Shown: positions 8,617 through 16,319 of the stretch, in pieces | Layout: every line of letters begins with the position of its first letter | How positions within the stretch are numbered: the stretch's first letter is position 1 | Assembly (NCBI GenBank): GCA_040217815.1 | Contig: JBEHWI010000015.1 | Span: forward strand, 17,442 to 81,441 | DNA: 64,000 bases | From: UBA5314 sp040217815 | Lineage (GTDB): Bacteria; Bacillota; Syntrophomonadia; Syntrophomonadales; Syntrophomonadaceae | Direction: 5' to 3' | Program-made: the position numbers and the translations under genes | The notes under the pieces: model-generated | What the model saw: only the letters and a program-made list of their open reading frames with translations | What the model was told of the DNA's origin: nothing | The model's database searches: none

Positions 8617-8805
8617 GTTTTCTATCGAGCCTTCTTTTCCAACATCTATTGAGTAGTTATAATGTTATATCCCATTAGCCGGATTTCTTCAAGATCATCT
8701 TGCCAGAAACCGCTAAATGTAAACCCAGTTTAAGACTTGCCTTCTAAAGTTGATGGTTTTAGAATAATAGTAGTAATTAAATATAATAGTTGGAGAGCCT
8801 TGAGC

Positions 8806-8832
8806 CCCGCCGTATTATCGGCGGGTTTTTTT
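8806..8832 (+). terminator. Orphan intrinsic terminator in an otherwise empty 308-bp gap
   Basis: CCCGCCG and CGGCGGG form a perfect 7-bp stem on a 6-base loop followed by seven T residues on the plus strand. No plus-strand gene ends here: the nearest upstream gene is on the minus strand. A TATAAT box lies at 8782-8787, only about 20 bases upstream, with a poor -35 region. The unit could be an attenuator for the CoA-transferase gene or a very short RNA; apart from this I see nothing in 8617-8924. Confidence 0.6.
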
Positions 8833-8924
8833 ATCCTATCAGACAACAATACACTCACCCCATTTAAATAACAGTGCTTCCGTTGCCAATGCCTAAATAT
8901 ATAAATATTAAGGAGGAGTTTAGT

Positions 8925-10103
8925 ATGGTTTTACCGTTGGATGGTATCAGAGTCCTGGATCTCTCCCAGTATCTGCCCGGTCCACTCTGTTCCCAGATCC
9001 TCGCTGACTTTGGTGCTGAAGTCATTAAGATCGAGGAACCCAGTGGTGAATGGGGACGCTATCTGGCACCCATGCTGCTGGAGGAAAGCGCCCGTTTTTA
9101 TTCGGTAAACCGCAATAAGAAGAGTGTAGCTATCAACCTGAAAACTGACGAGGGTAAGCATGTTTTATCTGAGCTTGTCAAGACCGCTGATGTTTTCATT
9201 GAACAATTCCGTCCCGGTGTACTGGAAAAGATGGGGCTCGGGTATGATGTGCTGAAGGAAATCAATCCCCGATTAATTCATTGTGCCATAACCGGATACG
9301 GTTTTACCGGTCCGTACCGTTTGGTGGCCGGTCATGATCTCAACTACCTGAATTTAACCGGAATTACCGGGTTAAACGGCCCTGGTGACAGAGCCTCCCT
9401 CTGCGCCGGCCAGTTGGCCGACATCGCCGGGGGAAGCCTCTACTCTGTGATAGGAATTCTACTGGCCTTGCTGGCCAGGGATAAAACCTCCCGCGGGCAA
9501 TTTGTCGATATTGCCATGGCTGACGGGGCCTTGAGCCTGCTCTGTTATACCATCGGCGAATGGGCGGGTCTGGGCCGGCTTCCGGCCCGGGAAGAAAACC
9601 TGCTGTCCGGCGGATATGCCTGTTACAATGTCTACGAAACAAGCGATCATCGTTTCGTCGGTCTGGGGGCCATTGAGTCCAAGTTCTGGGAAGGCTTTTG
9701 TCAGCGGGTCGGTAAAGGGCAATATATACCCTGGCACTATGTTGAGGAACGTCAGCGTGAAATGGTTGAAGACATTAGAGCCCTGATCAGAGAAAAAACT
9801 CAGATCGAGTGGCTGGAAATCTTTTCCGACCTGGATATCTGTTTTACCCCGGTCTTGACTTTGGATGAGGTTGCCGAACATCCCCAGTTGAGAGCCCGGG
9901 AAATGATGATCAAACTCGATAATTTCAAAAACTCGGGCCGAGATATGTACCTGACCGGAATACCGGTTAAGCTTTCCGAAACCCCGGGAGAGCTAAGAGC
10001 GGTGTTTCCCGACATAGGTCAGCACACCGACGCGATCCTGACCGAGGCCGGATACAGTCAGGAACAGATCGGTAAACTGCGCGAACAAAAAGCCATTCGT
10101 TAG
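8925..10103 (+). CDS. Family III CoA-transferase (CaiB/BaiF type)
   Basis: 392-residue acyl-CoA transferase. It starts with LDGIRVLDLSQYLPGPLCSQILADFGAEVIKIE, of which DLSQ...GP and the GAEVIKIE strand are typical, then SVNRNKKSVAINLK. The catalytic Asp is expected in GQLADIAGG near residue 167. Such enzymes move CoA between an acyl-CoA and a carboxylate through an enzyme-aspartyl thioester-type intermediate; substrates range from oxalate to carnitine and aromatic acids. Nothing nearby reveals the substrate. The ATG at 8925 follows AGGAGG by 8 bases; the frame extends 17 codons upstream but without a ribosome binding site. Confidence 0.93.
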   Translation: MVLPLDGIRVLDLSQYLPGPLCSQILADFGAEVIKIEEPSGEWGRYLAPMLLEESARFYSVNRNKKSVAINLKTDEGKHVLSELVKTADVFIEQFRPGVLEKMGLGYDVLKEINPRLIHCAITGYGFTGPYRLVAGHDLNYLNLTGITGLNGPGDRASLCAGQLADIAGGSLYSVIGILLALLARDKTSRGQFVDIAMADGALSLLCYTIGEWAGLGRLPAREENLLSGGYACYNVYETSDHRFVGLGAIESKFWEGFCQRVGKGQYIPWHYVEERQREMVEDIRALIREKTQIEWLEIFSDLDICFTPVLTLDEVAEHPQLRAREMMIKLDNFKNSGRDMYLTGIPVKLSETPGELRAVFPDIGQHTDAILTEAGYSQEQIGKLREQKAIR

Positions 10104-10187
10104 CAAGTACAAATCATGCCTGACAAGGTGCAATATTAATGAGATAATGACAGTCAGGTCTGATTTTTGGCTGGAGGATGTGATAGC

Positions 10188-10703
10188 GTGGTGAAAATAC
10201 CCAGACCGGTACCCGATTATTTGTCTCACGGTCTTAGAATAGTCTTTGTCGGCTTCAATCCCAGCCTTCGTTCAGGTGAAACCGGTCACCATTTTGCCAA
10301 CCCCAGCAACCGTTTTTGGCGCATCCTCTACGAAGCCGGTTTAACCCCCAGAATATATAGACCCGAGGAAGACCACCTTCTTCTCCAATTGGGCTACGGA
10401 TTAACCAACATAGTGCCCCGCCCTACCAGAGCCGCTGCCGATATCATGCGCGAGGAATACGTTGGGGGAAGGCAGCTGCTATCCCAAAAGCTAGAGCATT
10501 ATCGTCCCCTAACGGTATGTTATGTGGGTAAAGGGGTTTACCAGGCCTATTCCCAAAGGACTCGGGCATCCTGGGGATATCAAGCCTTCGATGTTATTGA
10601 TGGTGTAAGAGACTTTGTGGCCCCCAGCAGCAGCGGTCTGGTGCGCATGAAGACCCCGGAAATAGTATCTATTTACCACCAGCTGTTTACTGCCGGGCTT
10701 TAA
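10188..10703 (+). CDS. Mismatch-specific uracil/thymine DNA glycosylase (Mug/TDG type)
   Basis: About 171 residues of the uracil-DNA glycosylase superfamily. GFNPSLRSGETGHHFANPSNRFW matches motif A of the Mug branch, where the Asn of GxNP activates water; the second motif is seen as PSSSGLVRM. These enzymes excise U or T from mismatches with G, and ethenocytosine, as the first step of base excision repair. The start is taken as GTG at 10188, 10 bases after GGAGG; a GTG at 10191 and a TTG at 10167 are alternatives. It follows the CoA-transferase gene by 84 bases. Confidence 0.88.
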   Translation: MVKIPRPVPDYLSHGLRIVFVGFNPSLRSGETGHHFANPSNRFWRILYEAGLTPRIYRPEEDHLLLQLGYGLTNIVPRPTRAAADIMREEYVGGRQLLSQKLEHYRPLTVCYVGKGVYQAYSQRTRASWGYQAFDVIDGVRDFVAPSSSGLVRMKTPEIVSIYHQLFTAGL

Positions 10704-10800
10704 GTGATCTAAAGGTAAAAAGAACCAGGCTTCCCCTATTCCAGACTCTAGTCCAGCAGCAGTCGAGTTTTTGCAAAAACCATTCAGGGTTCTTAACGGC

Positions 10801-10834
10801 AAAAGGCTTCCTTAAACAGATAAGGAAGCCTTTT
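10801..10834. terminator. Bidirectional terminator between Mug gene and tRNA cluster
   Basis: A perfect 14-bp inverted repeat (AAAAGGCTTCCTTA and its complement) with a 6-base loop; the arms end in AAAA/TTTT on both strands. It can stop the plus-strand glycosylase transcript and the minus-strand tRNA-Val transcript. The 140 bases between the Mug stop and tRNA-Val hold nothing else I can name. Confidence 0.8.
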
Positions 10835-10842
10835 ATATTCTT

Positions 10843-10918
10843 TGGTGGGCGATGACGGGCTCGAACCGCCGACCCCCTGCTTGTAAGGCAGGTGCTCTCC
10901 CAACTGAGCTAATCGCCC
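10843..10918 (-). tRNA. tRNA-Val (anticodon TAC)
   Basis: 76 bases with encoded CCA. The 7-bp acceptor stem GGGCGAT/ATCGCCC, the D arm with TTAGCTCAGTTGGGAGAGC, the anticodon arm CCTGC-CTTACAA-GCAGG and the T arm with GGTTCGAGCCC are all present. Last gene of a three-tRNA minus-strand run. Confidence 0.97.
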
Positions 10919-10923
10919 GTGAA

Positions 10924-10998
10924 TGGTGACCCCTAGGGGACTCGAACCCCTGTTACCGCCGTGAAAGGGCGGTGTCTTAACCGCTTGACCAAGGGGCC
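10924..10998 (-). tRNA. tRNA-Glu (anticodon TTC)
   Basis: 75 bases with encoded CCA. The acceptor stem GGCCCCT pairs with AGGGGTC (one G-T pair); the anticodon arm is CCGCC-CTTTCAC-GGCGG. It lies 5 bases upstream of tRNA-Val. Confidence 0.97.
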
Positions 10999-11107
10999 AT
11001 GCCAGACGTCGGAAGACGGTTGTCAGATACTGCGTTTAGAGCTGAGACTGGTGCAAGAATAAAGCTGTATTATCCGACTTCCGTCTTCAGAACGCTGATT
11101 TCAAACA

Positions 11108-11183
11108 TGGTGGGCCTACCAGGACTCGAACCTGGGACCAACCGGTTATGAGCCGGTAGCTCTACCAACTGAGCTATAGGCCC
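11108..11183 (-). tRNA. tRNA with anticodon CAT, probably elongator Met
   Basis: 76 bases with encoded CCA. The anticodon arm is ACCGG-CTCATAA-CCGGT. It lacks the unpaired first acceptor base of initiator tRNA, so it is not fMet. Elongator Met is most likely; an Ile tRNA whose C34 is changed to lysidine cannot be excluded by eye. It is separated from tRNA-Glu by 109 bases. Confidence 0.85.
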
Positions 11184-11212
11184 TGGCGCTACTGCGGTAC
11201 CCCGCAAAAGAT

Positions 11213-11241
11213 AGTGTATAATATCTCTACTAAAAGGTCAA
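11213..11241 (-). promoter_or_regulatory. Probable promoter of the tRNA-Met/Glu/Val run
   Basis: TTGACC and TACACT stand 17 bases apart on the minus strand, about 30 bases before the tRNA-Met 5' end. The -10 is weak, but the position fits a stable-RNA promoter. Confidence 0.45.
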
Positions 11242-11280
11242 GAGCCAAGGCCCCTGAAATCCGGGTTTATTAAAACAAAG

Positions 11281-11306
11281 AGCGGTAACTTGATAGGGTT
11301 ACCGCT
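11281..11306 (-). terminator. Terminator downstream of tRNA-Asn
   Basis: AGCGGTAAC and GTTACCGCT form a perfect 9-bp stem with an 8-base loop. On the minus strand it is followed by CTTTGTTTT. It lies 12 bases past the tRNA-Asn 3' end. Confidence 0.75.
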
Positions 11307-11317
11307 GTTATTTCCAT

Positions 11318-11392
11318 TGGCTCCCCGAGTAGGATTCGAACCTACAACCCTCCGGTTAACAGCCGGATGCTCTACCGTTGAGCTATCGAGGA
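11318..11392 (-). tRNA. tRNA-Asn (anticodon GTT)
   Basis: 75 bases with encoded CCA. The acceptor TCCTCGA/TCGGGGA has one T-G pair; the anticodon arm is TCCGG-CTGTTAA-CCGGA. It has its own promoter and terminator. Confidence 0.97.
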
Positions 11393-11409
11393 ACGCCCCA
11401 ACGAGAATC

Positions 11410-11439
11410 ATTATAAAATGCCGTCGACCCTCTTGTCAA
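11410..11439 (-). promoter_or_regulatory. Promoter of tRNA-Asn
   Basis: TTGACA, 18 bases, TATAAT on the minus strand: both hexamers are perfect. The -10 lies 17 bases upstream of the tRNA. It is located directly after the rpoD stop codon. Confidence 0.8.
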
Positions 11440-11463
11440 GTCCGATTGGCATCGGCTTTTCTC

Positions 11464-12549
11464 CTACTCGATATAATCTTTAAGTTTTTTACTGCGCGAC
11501 GGATGCCTCAGCTTTCTAAGGGCTTTGGCTTCAATCTGCCTGATTCTCTCCCGGGTAACCCCAAACTCCTGACCAACTTCTTCCAGGGTCCGCGGACGCC
11601 CATCATCCAGGCCAAATCGCAACCGCAGAACTTTTTCCTCCCTTTCGGTCAGGGTGTTTAAGATACCATCCAGATGCTCTCTGAGCAATACAAAAGAAGC
11701 AGATTCCTCAGGCGATTCGGCATCTTCATCAGTTATAAAATCGCCCAGGTGACTGTCATCCTCTTCTCCGATAGGAGTCTCCAGGGACACCGGTTCTTGA
11801 GCGACCTTCATAATTTCTATAACCCGGTCAACTGAAATATCCATCTCTTGAGCAACTTCGGTGGGAGTAGGCTCCCTGCCCAGTGTCTGCAAAAGATTGC
11901 GCTGTACGCGGGAAAGCTTGTTGATAGTCTCAACCATATGAACCGGTATTCTTATGGTCCTGGCTTGATCAGCTATCGCTCTGGTTATGGCCTGCCTGAT
12001 CCACCAGGTAGCATAAGTGCTGAACTTAAAGCCCTTACGAAAATCAAACTTTTCCACTGCTTTCATAAGGCCGAGATTGCCTTCCTGAATCAGGTCGAGG
12101 AACAGCATGCCCCTTCCAACATAGCGTTTGGCAATACTCACCACCAGGCGCAGGTTGGCTTCCACCAGCTGGCGTTTGGCCTCTTCATTGTTTTCTTCAA
12201 TCAACTTGGCCAGTTCAATTTCCTGATCGGCTGATAATAAAGGCACCCGGCCAATTTCTTTGAGGTACATACGGACCGGATCGTCGATCTCAATCCCTTC
12301 GGGAATGACTATGTCTTCGGTCTCGATATTGTCTGCTTCAACGTCATCCTCAGATTCCATTTCGCCATCCAGGCCGATGCCTATCCCCAGGGACTGAAAA
12401 TGCTCGAATATATCATCTATATTATCAGGTCCCAGGTTGAATCCCTGGAGATCCTCTATAATTTCCTCGTAGGTAAGGTTTTTCTTTTTCTTGCCTTTCT
12501 CGGCCAGAACACTTATCGATTCTGCGAGTTTCTTGTCCACTTTCATCAT
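11464..12549 (-). CDS. rpoD: Primary sigma factor RpoD/SigA
   Basis: 361 residues. A short region 1.1-like N-terminus is followed by region 1.2 (DPVRMYLKEIGRVPLLS), region 2 with DLIQEGNLGLMKAVEKFDFRKGFKFSTYATWWIRQAI (the 2.3-2.4 promoter-opening and -10 recognition helix), region 3, and region 4 with VTRERIRQIEAKALRKL for -35 recognition. It directs RNA polymerase to housekeeping promoters such as those marked in this window. It overlaps the end of dnaG by four bases, the dnaG-rpoD order common in Firmicutes. Confidence 0.98.
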   Translation of the reverse strand: MMKVDKKLAESISVLAEKGKKKKNLTYEEIIEDLQGFNLGPDNIDDIFEHFQSLGIGIGLDGEMESEDDVEADNIETEDIVIPEGIEIDDPVRMYLKEIGRVPLLSADQEIELAKLIEENNEEAKRQLVEANLRLVVSIAKRYVGRGMLFLDLIQEGNLGLMKAVEKFDFRKGFKFSTYATWWIRQAITRAIADQARTIRIPVHMVETINKLSRVQRNLLQTLGREPTPTEVAQEMDISVDRVIEIMKVAQEPVSLETPIGEEDDSHLGDFITDEDAESPEESASFVLLREHLDGILNTLTEREEKVLRLRFGLDDGRPRTLEEVGQEFGVTRERIRQIEAKALRKLRHPSRSKKLKDYIE

Positions 12550-14330
12550 ATCCCCCCTTCCTGGGTGTTATGCAGGAATGTATCGAGGTAAAGAATAAAA
12601 CCCAACAGGGCACTAAAGTCACCTTGCAGCCTGGCTTTTTCTAAAAGGCCGTGCAGCCTGTTCCACACGATCCGCTTTCCTCGATTCTTTACCGAGTAGA
12701 TAAAATCATCAACTTCTTCATCAGGGGGAGCCTCTAGACTCTCACCCAATACCACCATTTTCCCTAAAACCGCTCCCAAGCCTGCTTCCTCAGCCTTTTG
12801 CCTGAAAAGGGACGGGCCGCATTCACCAAGGAGCTGGGTTTCTTCATATAACTCCAGCAGGGCCTGGTTGACCGGTTCCACAAACAGTATGCCACCAGTG
12901 GCGGTACGCAACTTCTTGTGGACCCGGGGAAATGCCAGAACAGCTGCCAATATTTTCTCCTCATTGCTATAATTACCGTATATAATATTATCTCTTAATA
13001 CCTGGGTTTTATTCCCGCTTACACCTACTTTCCCGGTCTGAATCTTTCCCCTGGCCAATTCCCTGGCCACCACGTATTCTTCCAGAGACAGCCGTCTCGA
13101 CAGGAGCTTTACGTAGTTGTCCTTTTCCAGTTCAGAATCAAGAGACTGTATATCGTCTTTAACTGAACGAATAATCGCTACCTTGCTATCAATATCTTGA
13201 GCTGTTTGAGTCATCATTTGGCGGAATATTTTATACTCTATATGGCTCACTCTATTATTCTGTATATAGTGCAAAAATTCCTCTTTTCCAGACCGGGCAA
13301 GAAATTCATCCGGATCCTGGCTCTCCGGAAGAGTTAGAACATCGACCTTCAAGCCTTCACCTCCCAGTATTTCTATGGCTCGCCAGGTCTGCCTCTGGCC
13401 AGCTTCGTCACCGTCATAGACAACCAGGACCTTCCGGGCATAGCGAAGTAAAAGTTGGGCCTGCTCTGCAGTCAGGGCCGTTCCCAGGGTAGCAACCGCA
13501 TTCTCAATACCGTATTGATGCAGTCTCAGGCAGTCCATATAGCCCTCAACCACAATCGCTTCACCAAGCTTACGGATGCTGTCCCGGGCCTGAAAAAGAC
13601 CGTAAAGATTGAGCCGTTTATGAAATACTTCAGTTTCTCCGGTATTTAGATATTTAGGGAAACCCTCATCAAGTATCCTTCCTCCAAAACCGACGATTTC
13701 ACCATTGTAAGCAGCTATGGGGAAAATGACCCGCCGGCGAAATTGATCATAATAGCGCTGCTGCTCCCGGCTGCGTTTTACCAGGCCAGCCCCCAGCATT
13801 TCATCAGCTTTAAAGCCTTTCTTTAATAAATACTCGCTCAAGCCATTCCAGCTGTCAGGGGCAAAGCCCAGGCTGAACCTTTTTATCATTTCCTGGGGTA
13901 TGGAGCGCCTTTCCAGGTAGATAGCTCCTTCACGACCCGCCGGCGACTGCAAGGTGTTTTGGAAATACTCCACCGCCAGGCGATTGAGTTCAATTATCCT
14001 TTTGCGCTGATCCGCTTCCCGGGGAGAGGCTGAGCTTTTTATTTCAACACCGGCGCGGGCGGCTAGCAGCTGAAGAGCCTCCTTGAAATCCAGCCCATCC
14101 CTCCTCATAATGAAGTTGATCATGTCCCCCCCGCTCTGGCAGCCAAAGCAGTAATACATATTGCGCTCTGAACTGACCGTAAAAGATGGCGTCTTCTCGC
14201 TGTGAAAAGGACACAGGCCCCAGAAACGGTTGCCCTTGCGGGTCAGCTTGATGTTCTCTGCGACAATATCAACTATGTTTAATCGGGCCTCTATATCCCG
14301 CATTACCTGGTCATCGAAATATCCGGTCAT
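12546..14330 (-). CDS. dnaG: DNA primase DnaG
   Basis: 594-residue primase that makes RNA primers at the replication fork. The N-terminal zinc finger uses C40, H43, C61 and C64. The TOPRIM core includes IVVEGYMDCLRL near 260 and VYDGDEAGQ near 305. The C-terminal part, about 440-594, corresponds to the DnaB-helicase-binding domain and is variable. Its stop overlaps the rpoD start. Confidence 0.97.
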   Translation of the reverse strand: MTGYFDDQVMRDIEARLNIVDIVAENIKLTRKGNRFWGLCPFHSEKTPSFTVSSERNMYYCFGCQSGGDMINFIMRRDGLDFKEALQLLAARAGVEIKSSASPREADQRKRIIELNRLAVEYFQNTLQSPAGREGAIYLERRSIPQEMIKRFSLGFAPDSWNGLSEYLLKKGFKADEMLGAGLVKRSREQQRYYDQFRRRVIFPIAAYNGEIVGFGGRILDEGFPKYLNTGETEVFHKRLNLYGLFQARDSIRKLGEAIVVEGYMDCLRLHQYGIENAVATLGTALTAEQAQLLLRYARKVLVVYDGDEAGQRQTWRAIEILGGEGLKVDVLTLPESQDPDEFLARSGKEEFLHYIQNNRVSHIEYKIFRQMMTQTAQDIDSKVAIIRSVKDDIQSLDSELEKDNYVKLLSRRLSLEEYVVARELARGKIQTGKVGVSGNKTQVLRDNIIYGNYSNEEKILAAVLAFPRVHKKLRTATGGILFVEPVNQALLELYEETQLLGECGPSLFRQKAEEAGLGAVLGKMVVLGESLEAPPDEEVDDFIYSVKNRGKRIVWNRLHGLLEKARLQGDFSALLGFILYLDTFLHNTQEGGI

Positions 14331-14404
14331 TACTTCACCTGCCCCGCTCCGGTATATATGCTACTCTTTTATCCTATTGAAACGATCGACGCATCTTTTA
14401 AACC

Positions 14405-15478
14405 TCATATTGGTTCATCACTGCCCCCCAGTCGGTAGGCTTCCGGTACCAGCGAGTGGGGTATATAAATATCGTTAAACTGCGAAACACAATAGGCATC
14501 ACTCATGCCTGAAATGTAATCGGCAGCAGCCCTCTCCCTGCCTTCCTGGTCCGCGATTTCACAGTACAACGGGCTCATCTTCTCCGGTCTGCGGCAATAG
14601 TATGAAAAGAGGTGCTCAATAATAAACATAGCCCTGGTCCTTTCCGCCTGGCAAACCGGTCCGTCGTATATCCTATCGAACATAAACTGGCGCAGACCCC
14701 GCAGGGCATGGTCGGTTTCCCGGTCGGGTTCCACCCTGATCCCGGCCCCCTCGGCCATCAACTTCCGGGTATTTTCAATAGTGGCGGTGACCAGAGTCGC
14801 AATGCGTTTGCTGTGGGTGTCGCCCAGTAGCTCCAAATACTGGGCCGGGATTTCATCCGCTGAGAGCAACCCGGCTCGGATGGAATCATCTATATCATGT
14901 TGTACATAGGCTATCTTATCGCTTATGCGAATTACCTGTCCTTCCAAGGTAGCCGCATCTTCATCCCCTCGTCCGTAGCCGCTGTGATGCAGAATGCCAT
15001 CTAAAACCTCGGGGCTCAAATTGAGTCCGGGCCCGTTTTTATGCTGTTCCACTCGAGTCAGAACCCGAATACTGTTTTCATTGTGGCGAAAGCCCTCCTT
15101 GAGCAGTTGGTTCAGGATATCTTCTCCGGAATGGGCAAACGGTGTATGCCCTACATCATGCCCCAACCCCATCGCTTCGATCAGATCCAGGTTCAAATTC
15201 AGCCCCGCCCCGATAGTCCGCGCTATCTGGCCAACCTCCAGAGTGTGGGTAAGGCGGGTTCGGTAATGATCGCCTGGAGGCGCGATAAACACCTGGGTTT
15301 TATGCTTGAGGCGGCGAAAGGATTTGGAATGAACAATGCGATCCCGGTCTACCATAAAACAGGTCCGCACCGGATCAGGATCCTGCGGCCGCAGACGGCT
15401 CCTGGCGTCCCTGGCCTTGGTCGCCCAGGGGCTTAAATATGCCTGTTCCCTCTCTTCAATCTCTTGCCTGATGTTCAT
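14405..15478 (-). CDS. dgt: dGTP triphosphohydrolase-like HD enzyme
   Basis: 357 residues of the dGTPase-like HD superfamily, which cut dNTPs to nucleosides and triphosphate. RTRLTHTLEVGQIARTI and GLGHDVGHTPFAHSGE hold the metal-binding H...HD. A third signature, SDKIAYVQHDIDD, carries the last Asp. The length fits the shorter dGTPase subfamily. The ATG at 15478 has GGGGTGG 8 bases upstream; a TTG five codons earlier is less likely. Upstream of dnaG with a 74-bp gap. Confidence 0.9.
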   Translation of the reverse strand: MNIRQEIEEREQAYLSPWATKARDARSRLRPQDPDPVRTCFMVDRDRIVHSKSFRRLKHKTQVFIAPPGDHYRTRLTHTLEVGQIARTIGAGLNLNLDLIEAMGLGHDVGHTPFAHSGEDILNQLLKEGFRHNENSIRVLTRVEQHKNGPGLNLSPEVLDGILHHSGYGRGDEDAATLEGQVIRISDKIAYVQHDIDDSIRAGLLSADEIPAQYLELLGDTHSKRIATLVTATIENTRKLMAEGAGIRVEPDRETDHALRGLRQFMFDRIYDGPVCQAERTRAMFIIEHLFSYYCRRPEKMSPLYCEIADQEGRERAAADYISGMSDAYCVSQFNDIYIPHSLVPEAYRLGGSDEPI

Positions 15479-15492
15479 CAAGAACCACCCCA

Positions 15493-15530
15493 ATAAAAAA
15501 ATCCTTAAGGGCAGGAGCCTGAAGGATTTT
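15493..15530 (-). terminator. Terminator after the flavoprotein gene
   Basis: AAAATCCTT and AAGGATTTT form a 9-bp stem; on the minus strand seven Ts in total follow the last stem G-A. Lies between the flavoprotein stop and dgt. Confidence 0.75.
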
Positions 15531-15559
15531 GACCGTCATTTGCTTGAATTAAGCTTTAA

Positions 15560-16171
15560 TCAGGTGCGCTCCCGCAAGCCCCTGGTGGCCTCTGCCACCT
15601 GATATATCCTTTTTCCCAGTATCCGGCACCGTTTGAGGGCCTCTTCATCGTTGTGGGGCGGCCGCTGGGCGGCGGCTCCAAAATGCCCGCAATCATCCTC
15701 AATATGCCCATCCCCTACTATTACCATACCATGCACCAGAAAGATATCATGCATGGTCCTTAAGACCGCTTCCTGGCCGCCAAAGCGAGAACTTCCTACC
15801 GAAAGCGAACCCGCCACCACATTCATTAGCAGCTTCTGGTTGCGTAGCCGCCTGGTCTTATCCCAAAAAGCCTTGAGCTGGCCGGAAACGCTTCCGAAAT
15901 AAACCGGGCTACCCACCAGCAGGCCATCGGCCTGGGTCAACAGGTTAAAGGCTTCTTCCAGGGGTTTGCCTTCATAGCACTTTCCGGTGCAAGGGGTGAT
16001 GCAAGCGGTGCAAAAAGACTTCTGCGGCCCACGCATTAAGCGCTGACAATGCAGCGTTGCGGTCCTGGCCCCCAGTCTCTCCGCCTCATTTAAAGCCTCA
16101 TTCAGCATAAAGGCCGTACTTCCTTTTGGATTGGGACTGCCGTTGACAGCCACAATAAAGGTTGGTTTCAA
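15560..16171 (-). CDS. NADPH-dependent FMN reductase / iron-sulfur flavoprotein-like
   Basis: 203 residues with a flavodoxin-like fold. VNGSPNPKGST near 9-19 binds the FMN phosphate, and SPVYFGSVSGQLKAFWDK is the isoalloxazine loop found in this family. Between them the cysteines FCTACITPCTGKC resemble the cluster-binding segment of iron-sulfur flavoproteins. It probably transfers electrons in an anaerobic cytoplasm; the partner is unknown. Start is TTG with GGGGGTG upstream. It is a single-gene unit closed by a terminator. Confidence 0.85.
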   Translation of the reverse strand: MKPTFIVAVNGSPNPKGSTAFMLNEALNEAERLGARTATLHCQRLMRGPQKSFCTACITPCTGKCYEGKPLEEAFNLLTQADGLLVGSPVYFGSVSGQLKAFWDKTRRLRNQKLLMNVVAGSLSVGSSRFGGQEAVLRTMHDIFLVHGMVIVGDGHIEDDCGHFGAAAQRPPHNDEEALKRCRILGKRIYQVAEATRGLRERT

Positions 16172-16256
16172 ACCTTACACCCCCATCCCCATTAATACTA
16201 CACTTTATTATTGGATTCCTTTTTTTGACCCAAAAATTTGTTCGTTTACAAGGAAA

Positions 16257-16294
16257 AGGGACGGACCCCGCTGTAACAGCGAAAGCGCGTCCCT
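16257..16294 (-). terminator. Terminator downstream of ppdK
   Basis: Outer arms AGGGACG/CGTCCCT with an inner 5-bp hairpin (CGCTG and CAGCG), then TTTTCC on the minus strand. It lies 25 bases beyond the ppdK stop. Confidence 0.65.
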
Positions 16295-16319
16295 CTAAAA
16301 ATCTGAAACTTACTTTTTA

